Source: Chrysochromulina parva (lineage: Eukaryota; Haptophyta; Prymnesiales; Chrysochromulinaceae). From it: DNA of 39,191 nucleotides. Position 1 is the first letter of the stretch. Each line of letters starts with the position of its first letter. The notes under the pieces are model-generated. The model searched no databases and was not told where the DNA came from. It saw only the letters and a program-made list of their open reading frames with translations. The stretch covers positions 1-39,191 of the forward strand of contig PJAB01000127.1 of assembly GCA_002887195.1 (NCBI GenBank), written 5' to 3'. A program made the position numbers and the translations under genes. Shown piece after piece: positions 9,201 through 16,739 of this stretch.

Positions 9201-10391
9201 ATGCTGTATTCGGTCGCCGCCTCGGCCGACGACAAGCCGCCTCCAACAGGCTGGGGCAGGGACAGCTGCGTGCCATTTGGTAACGGCTGCTTCGCGCCTA
9301 GCGCGGAGAAGATGGCGTTGATGCCCTCGATTGTCGCTCTCCGCGCCGCCGCCGCCACCTTAGGCGCTCCATCGGCGGCAGTCCCTTCGGCAGCCGCCGA
9401 ATTGGAACAGCAATTGGAACAGCTACACACGGCCGTGAAGGAGAACAAGCTGGCCGATGTGAAAGCTCTGCTCGCCTATGTGAAACTGCTGTCAACCGAT
9501 GTGAAAGCTCTGCTGGCCGATGTGAAAGCTGGCCGATGTGAAAGCTCAAACCTAGTCAACATGGCTGATGAAAAGGGGATCACGGCGCTCGTCTGGGCTG
9601 CCGCCATCGGGCACGGCGAGATGGTCCGTTTCCTCCTTGAAGCCGGCGCCGACAAGACAGCGGTGACGAAGAAAGGCCATAACGCACTGCAGGCGGCAAA
9701 ACTTGGCCAAGCAAAAACGGGCGGTAACGCGCGTTTTGACGAAGTGATCCGAGCCCTGGAGTCCCCAGCCGCGTTCGGTAGCTTCGGTGCGCCCGCGGCG
9801 GGCGCTCCCAGTGCCTTCGGTGCTCCCGCTGGAGGTGGACTTGGCGCGACGCCGTCGGCCTTAGGTTCTCCAGCTGGAGGTGCGTTCGTAGCGGTCGCTA
9901 AGCCGGCATTCGGTGCGCCCACAACGCCGGTATTCGGTGCGCCCACGCCGCCGGCATTCGGTGCGCCCACACCGCCGGCATTCGGTGTGCCCACGCCGCC
10001 GGCATTCGGTGCGCCCACGCCGCCGGCATTCGGTGCGCCCTCTTCGTCGGGGGCAGTGCCTTCACTCTTCGCCCCTAAGCCCGCCTTCAGCACCCCGGGG
10101 GGAGCGACTCCGTTCGGCGCCGCGCCCGCTGCCGCGCCTGCTGCCGGGTTCAGTTTTGGAGGCACGGCGACGGCGACGGCACTAGCACCCGCACCATCAC
10201 CGGCCACCGTATCCCCTTTGGCTCCCGCTTCGGAAGCTTCGTCAGTGTTTGGCCCAGCCCCAGCCCCGCCGCCGCCTCTCCTAGTCGGCTCGCCAGAAGA
10301 AGCATATTCCTTTGGGTCGATCGGGGTGAGTCCCCCCTCGCCCTCGGTTGGCGAATGGGTGCTCGTGCCGTCCCCCGCAGATGAGTTGTAG
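6249..10391 (+). CDS. Ankyrin / DEK_C / FG-repeat multidomain protein
   Basis: 1380 residues in one exon. Order: ankyrin repeats (1-95); a DEK C-terminal-like helical domain (about 147-203, DLETVTIKGIKQTLSTELG); a Cys/Trp-rich domain (222-300) repeated later (917-1010), both built on G-x-Y, GxPCY, DGxWWxI and TGW; two SH3/Tudor-like pieces (400-458, GDLVMLSGG...GDVGKIW; 484-533); FG-rich repeats (535-700); a Cys/His-rich segment (697-775, CIFCKGRF...YCTQGC); more FG repeats (777-905); a second ankyrin block (1049-1175) holding DVKALLA copies; and an FG-rich tail. FG repeats are typical of nucleoporins and DEK_C binds DNA, so a nuclear or nuclear-pore-associated role is possible, but this is inference. 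I know no named family with this order. The protein ends ADEL, which is not a proven retention signal. Confidence 0.8.
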   Translation: MPPVDNAAAPALWFAARAGDKVALESAINTVADVNCATEKGVTALMLAAATAQVECVTLLLKAGAELHLTTAKGRTALHIVEERRAAWAEGRKLSHLEQPPDKDAEKSDAQMLSHFHEVVALLEDHAIEKALAEIAAAPEPSSEPTVQPTLELIMNFLAVYLETADLETVTIKGIKQTLSTELGAEEGMSYGHWWLKESIDKFSMARLLLPPPEPLGPPARIRVVSGERGIDCSGTYNLIPGQLRNGGPCYTREGGTGAIYYDGTYWKICFTGNGAVETGWNFSQSGDCTRVPLGSWDASKRQMSESARDYSSLTLEASPDAGAPPPALAQGMLCRMTSMPEVELGSGIVAGETVRIKNIGGRADHMVEIQREMPGKASTRAYCTAGLLIPLEVSDQSPLNVGDLVMLSGGATGGPLKPGDVGKIWHAHPTFGYLIEFPVGTRAHLTGNHHWYKRGDLKKGGGINFSASKPAAGGLFGGGGASDFAVGSKVNYGSFRGCTVAMLHADGSVDVNVPGVGTHSRVARSTVRLLEGTPPPLPFGAPAAGLGAPVNPFAPGASSAAPPPAPFGAVPSPIGGRAAPAAAPNPFGAPAPTPFGAAPTAFGQAPTPFGQAPTPFGQAPTPFGQAPTPFAAAPKNAFGAPAAPAAGPFGAGLGGAAGAGLFGRAAPAPAGGLFGGAAPAPAGGLFGGGTPTSGTVNDGGPHCAARRQPQEGPHVCIFCKGRFTSCFGSYGVRNRITRTWREGTSADLSDYPESPNPQYCTQGCEISARPAGGALFGGGVRPSFGSPSSATTSPFAPAPPASSLFGSPPPAGAFGAASPAPVTSGFGFGAASPAPATSGFGFGAASPAPATSGFGFGAASPAPATSGFGFGAAPAFSQTPNPAFSQPMAAPAGGILGMPAAVPAPAGGTFGSADALFRVEGAGAYDVVNGDYKVDVAAGLKDGAPCYIKIASREFGYGQVFHTIARDDGKWWMIESVPSQPPRMLYSVAASADDKPPPTGWGRDSCVPFGNGCFAPSAEKMALMPSIVALRAAAATLGAPSAAVPSAAAELEQQLEQLHTAVKENKLADVKALLAYVKLLSTDVKALLADVKAGRCESSNLVNMADEKGITALVWAAAIGHGEMVRFLLEAGADKTAVTKKGHNALQAAKLGQAKTGGNARFDEVIRALESPAAFGSFGAPAAGAPSAFGAPAGGGLGATPSALGSPAGGAFVAVAKPAFGAPTTPVFGAPTPPAFGAPTPPAFGVPTPPAFGAPTPPAFGAPSSSGAVPSLFAPKPAFSTPGGATPFGAAPAAAPAAGFSFGGTATATALAPAPSPATVSPLAPASEASSVFGPAPAPPPPLLVGSPEEAYSFGSIGVSPPSPSVGEWVLVPSPADEL
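8061..8144 (+). repeat. 21-nt coding minisatellite (FGQAPTP)
   Basis: Four near-perfect copies of a 21-nt unit (CAAGCGCCAACTCCCTTCGG plus A) encode the heptad FGQAPTP. DNA-level identity shows recent expansion within the FG-repeat region. Confidence 0.9.
8724..8870 (+). repeat. 42-nt coding minisatellite (GFGFGAASPAPATS)
   Basis: Copies start at 8724, 8766, 8808 and 8850 (the last partial), each encoding GFGFGAASPAPATS. Near identity at the nucleotide level indicates recent duplication. Confidence 0.9.
9909..10052 (+). repeat. 24-nt coding minisatellite (FGAPTPPA)
   Basis: Six copies at 24-nt spacing from 9909 encode FGAPTPPA with small variations (FGAPTTPV, FGVPTPPA). They belong to the third FG-rich block of the ankyrin/DEK_C protein. 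Confidence 0.9.
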
Positions 10392-11461
10392 CTCACGATC
10401 TGGTCTCTCAATCTGCCCGACATGCTGGCTGCTTGTAGCTGAGATGCCGAAGACACTGCTCACTCGGGTGTTATTTGTTATGACTTATGTGTTTACGACC
10501 TCCCAGGTGTGGAGGGCCAGGTGAGACGGGAGAGAGCGAGATAACTGACCAAGCTACCTACACATTGGCAGGACCCCCGAGGTCGGAGACGGACGGGATG
10601 AGGCTAGCGATGCCTGGGGAGTGGGGTGTCCGGGCCGTCGGCGACACGGCGAGCGGGTCGGTGCTCCGGACCGAGGTCCGGTCTATGGGTCTCTCTCCGT
10701 CAGTCGTCGCGTCGTGTGCAGGGTTGGTTCGTCAGCTACAGGTTAATAATTATCGACGCAAGAGCGCGAGCGTCACGGACGTGTCAGTTCGGCCGGTTTG
10801 GTGCCGTTTAGCCTGGACGCTGCCGCGATACCGTGCGCGGCTACCGCGTACCGGGTACCGGCCTAGTACCGCCGCCGGTGCGTCGCTGCAGGTGTCTCGG
10901 TCTCAAAAAGCTCTTCAGTCGCGGTGGACGTCCGGGGCGCGGGGCGGCGCTTGAGGCGGTGCGGGGACGGAACAGGGCGCTCCGCTCTCGAGCGGCCCAG
11001 CGGCCCACAGCGGGCCGAGCGTGGTCGCGCGGAGACCGGAGTCGAGCGGCCAGGGAGCGACCGGTATGTGCACCGATGAAGCGATGTGGGAATGTCAAAT
11101 TCAATTTCCGAAATTGTCACCGCGGTGTGAGGTATCGTCGTCGAATAATTCGTGCGGTATCGAGCGTGCGTTCCGGCGGCCGCGCGCGCGTCCCCGCGGC
11201 GGCGCTACGCCGTACGGTCCCGGTTTTCGGTCCGTTGCGCGTTGGGGGGTCTACGATTATTATCCTTCGGAGCTATATCTTATGGAGCTCCTAAGACTCT
11301 ACACACATTATAGATTCCACAGAGCTGATGGGCTATGGCATCACGCTCAGCCCAATGTGATGAGATGAAAAGCGCTAGGAGCACTGACGATAGGTGAGGT
11401 GTGCGTTCCGAATCATTGTGTTCCCCGTGCATGGTGCATGAGTGTGTGTGTGCGTGTGAAC
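10392..11461. other. Long intergenic region, no gene recognised
   Basis: About 1.07 kb between convergent gene ends. It is CpG-rich (around 10970-11230) with AT-rich pockets. A small hairpin (TGGGCT...AGCCCA) lies at 11330-11355. Reading frames are short and overlap, and none has a recognisable product. It probably holds two 3' UTRs plus spacer. Confidence 0.5.
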
Positions 11462-12634
11462 TCACAAGATGTGGAACCCTCGCCTCCTTGGTGGCGGCTC
11501 CACGTACACCGTCAGGTGCAGCGGCCGATTGGCTGTGTCGGGCACCGCAAGCCACTTGAGCATCTCCCAGAGCTCGTCCGCCTTGAGGGCGCGCCCGTTG
11601 ATACCCGTGACCGCGGCGCCCAACGGCACACTGAGCATCTCCGCCTGCGAGCCCGGCAGCACGCCATCAATGATGAGCGCATGCGTATCGGCTTTGGACT
11701 TATGCTCCCGCTTGCTCATCTGCAGCCCCAGAGGTGTGCAGTCGTAGAACACAAACGTCTGCTCTCCGTAGGGCGCCGGCATGACGAGCGCCTTGTCGAG
11801 CGCCTCGGGCATGGCACTGGCCTCGTGCGCATTGTCGACGGCGTGACCGTTGTTGGATGCAGCTCGTCGCCGTTGGCGTTCTGCGATACGAGCCCTCACC
11901 GCCTCCGCAGCTGCCTCCGTTGCCGCGGTCGTGTGGAAGTACGTAGAGGCTGCGGTAGTCGTGAAGTCCGTAGCTCCTTCCGTGGCGGCGGACGGTGCAT
12001 CACCAGGAGGATCCTCTTCGTCCTCTCCATCGATGCTGCCACCGGCAGCTATCGCGGGCGCCACGCCCTCGCGAGCGGGCGGGGGCGCGGGGGCGCTCGT
12101 CGGGTCGGGCCCGAAGATGCGATAAGAGAGTCCCACCACCATGTTCATCAACTGACCGCCCGTAATGCTTCGGCTGGTCTCGATGTCCGTCTGGCCGTCG
12201 ACGTCGTCCGTCACCGGCGGCGTCGGCGATGTCTGAGCCATGTTGAGTGCAAGCTTCGACTTCCTCGGCGGCGGCTCCTGAGCGGCAGCGGAGGCGGGCG
12301 CCTCGTCCTCGGTGGTGTGCATGGGCGGCTGCGGCTCCGCGTCGTGGAAAAGGCGGCGGTGGCTCCCATGCTCAGACGAGGCATCAATGACGCTGTGATT
12401 ATCAACGATGTTGTGATGATCAACGATGCTGTGATACAGCTGCCCAAGCTCCTCAAAGAGCGTCGGCTTAATGGGCGTGTGCACCTGCTCCATGATCTTG
12501 AGCTTCATCTGAGCCTCCTCAGCCTTGTCCTGCTCGCGGTGCAGCAAAGTGGCAGTCGCATGCGTCTCCTCGCCCGGGCGACGCTCGCGTACGGGCGCCG
12601 ACCCGATTTCTGATAAATCGAAGTGGACTGGCAT
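11462..12634 (-). CDS. PDZ-like domain protein
   Basis: 390 residues from the ATG at 12634 (MPVHFDLSEIG). The N-terminal 290 residues are mostly low-complexity Ala/Pro/Thr/Asp with a helical stretch near the start (REQDKAEEAQMKLKIMEQV). The C-terminal 90 residues (300-390) form a PDZ-like unit: TPLGLQMSKREH, then LIIDGVLPGSQAEMLSVPLGAAVTGING and a final LHLTVYV strand. PDZ domains bind C-terminal peptides, so a scaffold role is likely. The frame stays open upstream to 12769, but those residues (MTQKKQIWSS...) look like untranslated sequence. A strong donor in the upstream minus strand supports a 5' UTR intron. No second domain is recognised. Confidence 0.7.
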   Translation of the reverse strand: MPVHFDLSEIGSAPVRERRPGEETHATATLLHREQDKAEEAQMKLKIMEQVHTPIKPTLFEELGQLYHSIVDHHNIVDNHSVIDASSEHGSHRRLFHDAEPQPPMHTTEDEAPASAAAQEPPPRKSKLALNMAQTSPTPPVTDDVDGQTDIETSRSITGGQLMNMVVGLSYRIFGPDPTSAPAPPPAREGVAPAIAAGGSIDGEDEEDPPGDAPSAATEGATDFTTTAASTYFHTTAATEAAAEAVRARIAERQRRRAASNNGHAVDNAHEASAMPEALDKALVMPAPYGEQTFVFYDCTPLGLQMSKREHKSKADTHALIIDGVLPGSQAEMLSVPLGAAVTGINGRALKADELWEMLKWLAVPDTANRPLHLTVYVEPPPRRRGFHIL

Positions 12635-12834
12635 CCAAGGTCCGTCGGTCGAAAAAGCAGGCAAAGCGACGGATGAAATGTGCACTGACCTACGGGAAAT
12701 TATTATGAACTGCTCAATTGACGGAACTGAAAGAAGAGCTGATGACCAAATTTGCTTTTTTTGAGTCAAAACACCGGGGAAGGCTGGACCTGCACAATTG
12801 GTACCTAAGAGCTCAAACCACTTACCGTGTGCAA

Positions 12835-12836
12835 AT
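12835..12836 (-). other. Putative splice donor of a 5' UTR intron for the PDZ-like gene
   Basis: On the minus strand CACACG is followed by GTAAGTGG, a near-consensus donor. There is no usable in-frame ATG upstream, so it would define a 5' UTR intron. Possible acceptors lie before 12634 (for example CTTCTTTCAG, or GGATGCCAG overlapping the start). The acceptor is not resolved. Confidence 0.45.
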
Positions 12837-12964
12837 GCGTTGGGGTCAACTCAAAACTGAAAAACTCGCGTCATTCGGTCAATGTAGCCGGTCCACTAAG
12901 CTGTCACTCACTCACACTTCCAAGCGCTCGTTTTGTATATTCAATATTGTATTGTACTGTATTA

Positions 12965-13693
12965 TTACAAGAGCCCGCCGCTCGCCGTCCACGCGTACGC
13001 CTCCGCCTCCTTAGCGAGCCTCAGGAGGGCACAGCGCAATGCTTTGGCGACCTCTGGGTCCTCAAGGTCGTGAGGGACGCACACGCGCCGCGCGATGAAC
13101 TTGGCCACTCGCGCCACGATCGCTGCGTCGCCAGGCGACTCGGCGTAGTCGTCTGAGCCGTCGACGGCCTCGGGCAGCCCAAGGAGACGTCGAGTGCCCT
13201 CACGGATGGCCATGTCGATGCACGGAAGGTCTTCGTCCTCGAGGCGAAGGTTTTTTGCAGTGCTCGCGAGCGCGGTCAGCGCGTCGCGATTTCCGACGAG
13301 CGCATGCGCAGCGGCCAATTTGAGAATCTTTGGCAGGTCGTCCAGCGATGTTGCGAGCGCAGTCTTGAGCTCATCCATGGACGCGGTCGCATCGTCGGGC
13401 AAGGAAAACTGCGGCGGTGCCGACTCTGGAAGTTTTGCGCGCAATCGCTTCCACGCTCCCTCGATCTCTGCCGCCTTGGCGGCAGCTGCTGCTTGATCCT
13501 TTGCCTCGAGGGCACGCTCAATGGCCTCCCTGGTGGCATCGTCCAAGTCGCCGAAGCCGAAACCGAAGGGTAAGGTACCGTCATCGACAGCACTCGGTGG
13601 CCGGCGCAGGCGTGCCGCAAATATAGAAATTTTGCACGGCCAACCGCCGAGACGCGCGTGTAGCGCAAGGGCGGCGAGGATGGTACACAGCAT
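12965..13693 (-). CDS. Unknown protein with signal peptide
   Basis: 242 residues from the ATG at 13693. The N-terminus MLCTILAALALHARLGG is a signal peptide. The next segment is rich in Arg and Ala (SIFAARLRRPP), which fits a bipartite plastid-targeting leader. The mature part is predicted helical, with an acidic/alanine segment (DDATREAIERALEAKDQAAAAAKAAEIEGAWKRL, about 48-80) and further helices to the C-terminus. No family is recognised. It lies head to head with trigger factor, 170 bp between starts, so the two may share a promoter. An upstream in-frame codon is TTG and was not used. Confidence 0.65.
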   Translation of the reverse strand: MLCTILAALALHARLGGWPCKISIFAARLRRPPSAVDDGTLPFGFGFGDLDDATREAIERALEAKDQAAAAAKAAEIEGAWKRLRAKLPESAPPQFSLPDDATASMDELKTALATSLDDLPKILKLAAAHALVGNRDALTALASTAKNLRLEDEDLPCIDMAIREGTRRLLGLPEAVDGSDDYAESPGDAAIVARVAKFIARRVCVPHDLEDPEVAKALRCALLRLAKEAEAYAWTASGGLL

Positions 13694-13863
13694 TCGTTTG
13701 TGAACGAAAAGCAAACCAAGTCAAGTTTTAAATCGCTCGAAAGTCTCTTGCAGTCTCGTGAGAACATGTTCAGTCCAACGTCGCTCGAGGGCGCCTACGT
13801 AAGACTAAACAGAGCCTCGCCAACTCATCATCTCTCATCACCTCGCGCCCGAGCGCAACTCTG
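13694..13863. promoter_or_regulatory. Putative bidirectional promoter (unknown plastid-type gene / trigger factor)
   Basis: 170 bp between divergent starts. It holds CAAGTCAAGTTTTAAA near 13716. Similar CAAGTCAAGT strings occur upstream of the RING gene (29427), and a reverse version sits just before the hydrolase start (4660). Promoter activity is inferred only from position. Confidence 0.4.
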
Positions 13864-15852
13864 ATGTTCGTGGTCGTCCACGCTGCGCTATTAGCCTACG
13901 CGGCCTCGCCCCATGCGGTGCCGGCGCCTCGCTTCGCCACCACCCACCGCTGTGCCGTGCTGCCGACCATGGCCGACAAGGAGATGCTCACGTGCGACGT
14001 GCGCAAGCTGCCCAACTCGGCGATCGCGCTCGACATCCACGTGCCCAAGGCGGTGAGCGATGAGATCCACCTGAAGACACTCGCCAAGTTGGCAAAGAGC
14101 GCCAAGCTTGACGGCTTTCGCGACGGCAAGGCTCCGCCGCAGGCCGTTGTCGCCAAGCTCGGCTTGCAGAAGGTCAAGGAGGCGACTGTGGAGCAGATCG
14201 TCGACATCGGCATGACCCAGAGCGGCGTGGGGCAGCGCATTCAGACAGTGGGCGAGGCGCGGCTGCCCGAGAAGCTCGAGGGTCTCGCCGAGCGTTACAA
14301 GGTGGGCGAGGGCATCGACTTCACCGTCGAGGTCGATGTGTACCCCGAGTGTTCGGTCGAGGAGTCCATGTACAAGGGCATGGCTGTCAAGGTCGAGGAG
14401 GCCGTCTTCAACCAGGAGGCGTACGACAAGGCGATGTACAAGCTGCGGCACCAGCACGCGGAGCTGGTGTCCGTCGGGCCGGGCGTGCCCGCCGTGGAGG
14501 GCAACGAGGTGCTCGTCGACATGACTGGCTTCCTTGCGAATCCGGACGGTACGCTCGGTGCGCCGCTGCCGGCGGTCGCGGGCGGCGAGAACGTCAACGT
14601 CCCTCTCGCTCCGGGCAAGTTCATGCCTGGGCTGGTGGAGGGCCTCGTGGGCGCCAAGGAGGGCGACGAGCGCCAGATCACGGTCACCTTCCCGCCGCGC
14701 TCGTCGGTGCCGCAGCTCGCGGGCAAGGAGGCGATCTTCAAGGTGCAGTGCAAGCTGGTCCAGAAGCGCGTGCTGGCCGAGGTACCCACAGAGGAGTTTG
14801 CGAACACGATGCGATCCAGCCTGATGACTGCTGATTGCATGCTGATTGCTGGTCGAGGTACTCTGAGAGGCATTTGCGGACACGAGGCGATCCAGCCTGA
14901 TGACTACTGAGTGCATGCTGATTGCCTCCCTCATCAGGTACCCTCAGAGGAGTTTGCGAACACGGTGAAGCCGGGGATGACTTGGGCGGAGCTCGACGCG
15001 AAGCTTCGCGAGGGCGTCGAGATGGACCGCGAGGAGCGTCAGCGCATGAACGCCCATAAGGCGATCACCAAGGCGCTCGTGGACGTGCTGCCAGCGTCCT
15101 TCGAGGTGCCCGAGACCCTCGTCGACCAAGCGACCAAGGAGCGCTTCGCGATGATGCTCGGCGACATGCGCGAGCAGGGGCAGAGCGATGAGAAGCTCAA
15201 GGAGCTCATCACGCCCGAGAACTACGAGCGCTACAAGAAGATCACCAAACCGATGGTCGTGTCAAAGATCAAGGGCGATTTCGCCATCAAGGCCATCAGT
15301 CAGCAGCAGGGCCTCGTCGTGCCGCAGGACCAGGTGTGCACGATGCGAGACGCGTATGAATGACCAGCGGCCCTTAGTTGGCTGCGTTCGGGTGGCTGAT
15401 GATGCACGCCCTCTGTGAGTACCCTCTGTGAGTGCCCGCTCTAAGTGCCGTGCCACGCGCCTTGTCGACGCCCCCCTTCGCGAGCATGGGTGACGAGATC
15501 TAGACGAGATCATGATTGCACTTGATTACCTTCGAAGGCCCCCGATTGAGCCTGCATGTTCATCACCGAGCAGGTGGATGACGAAATCATGACGCTACAG
15601 GCTCAAGCGCTGCAACGTGGAGAGAAGTTCAAGGAGAGCGAGACGCGCCCGCGCGTGCAGCAGACGCTCGAGCGCCAGATGGTCCTCGATTGGCTCCAGT
15701 CCAACGCGCGCATCACAATAGTCGAGCCTGCAGAGGAGTCGGTCGAGGACATTCTGGGCCAATCCCCCGAGCAACTCGCGGCGGCCATGAAGGCGTCTGA
15801 GCCGCCGGCGCCGGCGGCGCCCGGTGGCTTCGAGTGGGGCGCGACCTTCTGA
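13864..15852 (+). CDS. tig: Plastid-type trigger factor (three exons)
   Basis: Ribosome-bound chaperone and peptidyl-prolyl isomerase. Exons 13864-14781, 14938-15333 and 15574-15852 join in phase 0 to 530 residues. The N-terminus MFVVVHAALLAYAASPHA is a signal peptide followed by a short basic leader (VPAPRFATTHRC), as in secondary-plastid targeting. The ribosome-binding signature is GFRDGKAP (84-91). The FKBP-type domain runs from about 210 (EGNEVLVDMTGFL) to 300 (GKEAIFKVQCKLVQKRV). The C-terminal helical chaperone domain follows in exons 2 and 3 (QQTLERQMVLDWL near the end), then an Ala/Pro tail ending WGATF. Each exon alone lacks part of the family, so splicing is required. Length exceeds the roughly 430 of bacterial trigger factor, mostly through the leader and tail. 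Intron 1 is unusual; see its entry. Confidence 0.93.
14782..14937 (+). other. Trigger factor intron 1, built from exon-derived tandem repeats (156 nt)
   Basis: The donor is GCCGAG|GTACCC and the acceptor CTCATCAG|GTACCC. The first bases of the intron (GTACCC-ACAGAGGAGTTTG, then CGAACAC) nearly repeat the first bases of exon 2 (GTACCC-TCAGAGGAGTTTG, then CGAACAC). A third, weaker copy starts at 14856 (AGGTACTCTGAGAGGC). AGGT occurs at 14780, 14856 and 14936, spaced 76 and 80 nt. The segment GGCGATCCAGCCTGATGACT also recurs, with one difference, in the two intron copies. Confidence 0.92.
15334..15573 (+). other. Trigger factor intron 2 (240 nt, phase 0)
   Basis: The donor is GACCAG|GTGTGC and the acceptor CGAGCAG|GTGGAT, so AGGTG stands at both junctions. 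The 13-mer GACGAGATCATGA at 15503 resembles GACGAAATCATGA of exon 3 at 15580, 77 nt apart. The string CCCTCTGTGAGT is repeated in tandem near 15407-15433. Joining the exons gives QDQ-VDDEIM, as the family requires. Confidence 0.88.
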
Positions 15853-16739
15853 AAATGATAGGAGGGGGCTGTAACGCCTCGCGTCCGACTTGCGGACTTG
15901 GGATCGACCTTCCCGGTTACCAGCGCGAGGGCCACCGTGGTGGCGAGTCGGTATGGGACAGAGGGAGATTATACCCTGCGGATCCGGGGTAGAAAGGGTT
16001 CACTTGTTCTTCTTTCAGAACGCTTTCTTGCGCGTATCGTGCGGGCCCGCGCGCGGGCGGGGACCGCCACACAAAAGACAAATCTCAAATGCGCCCGGCG
16101 CGACGCGCTTACACGTTCGGTGACGTTGAATCCGCGCGGCCGCGCGCGGCATTCCACCCGTTCCTACGCGCGGTAGCCCCGGCTGCCGCGGTCTCGCGGC
16201 ACCGGCCGCGCCCGCGGGTCTTCGTGCGCTTGGTAGAGAGTCTTGCGTTTGTATGCTGCCCGTTTCCTAACCGGGTAACGCCCAAACGGTGAAACGTCGC
16301 CGTTCGCGGTTTGCGCGTCTTTGCGCGACGAATCTTCAACTATCTTCATCTAAGTCGGCGCGGTGGGCGCGAGTTAGGCGCGAGCCCTCAGCCGCCGAAT
16401 TCCGTTCGAGCGGTTCGGAATCATGGAAAGGAGACAGTGTATGTACATGTCCTGTACATGTAGAGAACTAAAGTGACTAAAGTAGTGAGCTCCTCACCAC
16501 CGAAACGACAAACGACAAACGGGGGTGGGGAAGCCGGCGGTAGCACTCACCACTCTAAAGACTAAACAAACGAAACATATATAAAAGTATTCGAGCTCGA
16601 ATACCCAGGGTCTGGAACTATTCAAGGTATTCGAAGTATTCAAGCACCTCCCTGTTCACGCATCGTCGCACGAGACGCAAGCGGGGCGCCAATGGGCCGC
16701 ACACCGCCCGTGAGTCGCGAGAGTCGTGTGTGTGTTCAT
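15853..16739. other. Intergenic between convergent genes; contains palindrome and TATA-like string
   Basis: 887 bp between the 3' ends of trigger factor and the DUF1664 gene. The 16050-16300 part is very CpG-rich. Around 16436-16460 lies GTACATGTCCTGTACATG (two GTACATG copies). At 16577-16640 is a TATA-like string with a perfect palindrome. No protein or known small nuclear RNA is recognised. Confidence 0.5.
16577..16648. promoter_or_regulatory. TATA-like element with 18-bp perfect palindrome
   Basis: CATATATAAAAG (16577-16588) runs straight into the perfect palindrome GTATTCGAGCTCGAATAC (16587-16604). Related half-sites follow: CTATTCAAGG, GGTATTCGAAG and GTATTCAAG (16618-16645). The density of GTATTCGA/GTATTCAA half-sites suggests a protein-binding cluster. 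No gene start is visible beside it, so its target may be a noncoding RNA. Function is inferred from pattern alone. Confidence 0.4.

Noticed and set aside
14782..14910. Trigger factor ending at 14910 as a truncated protein
   Set aside because: The downstream frames carry the rest of the family's C-terminal domain, and clean GT-AG junctions join them in phase.
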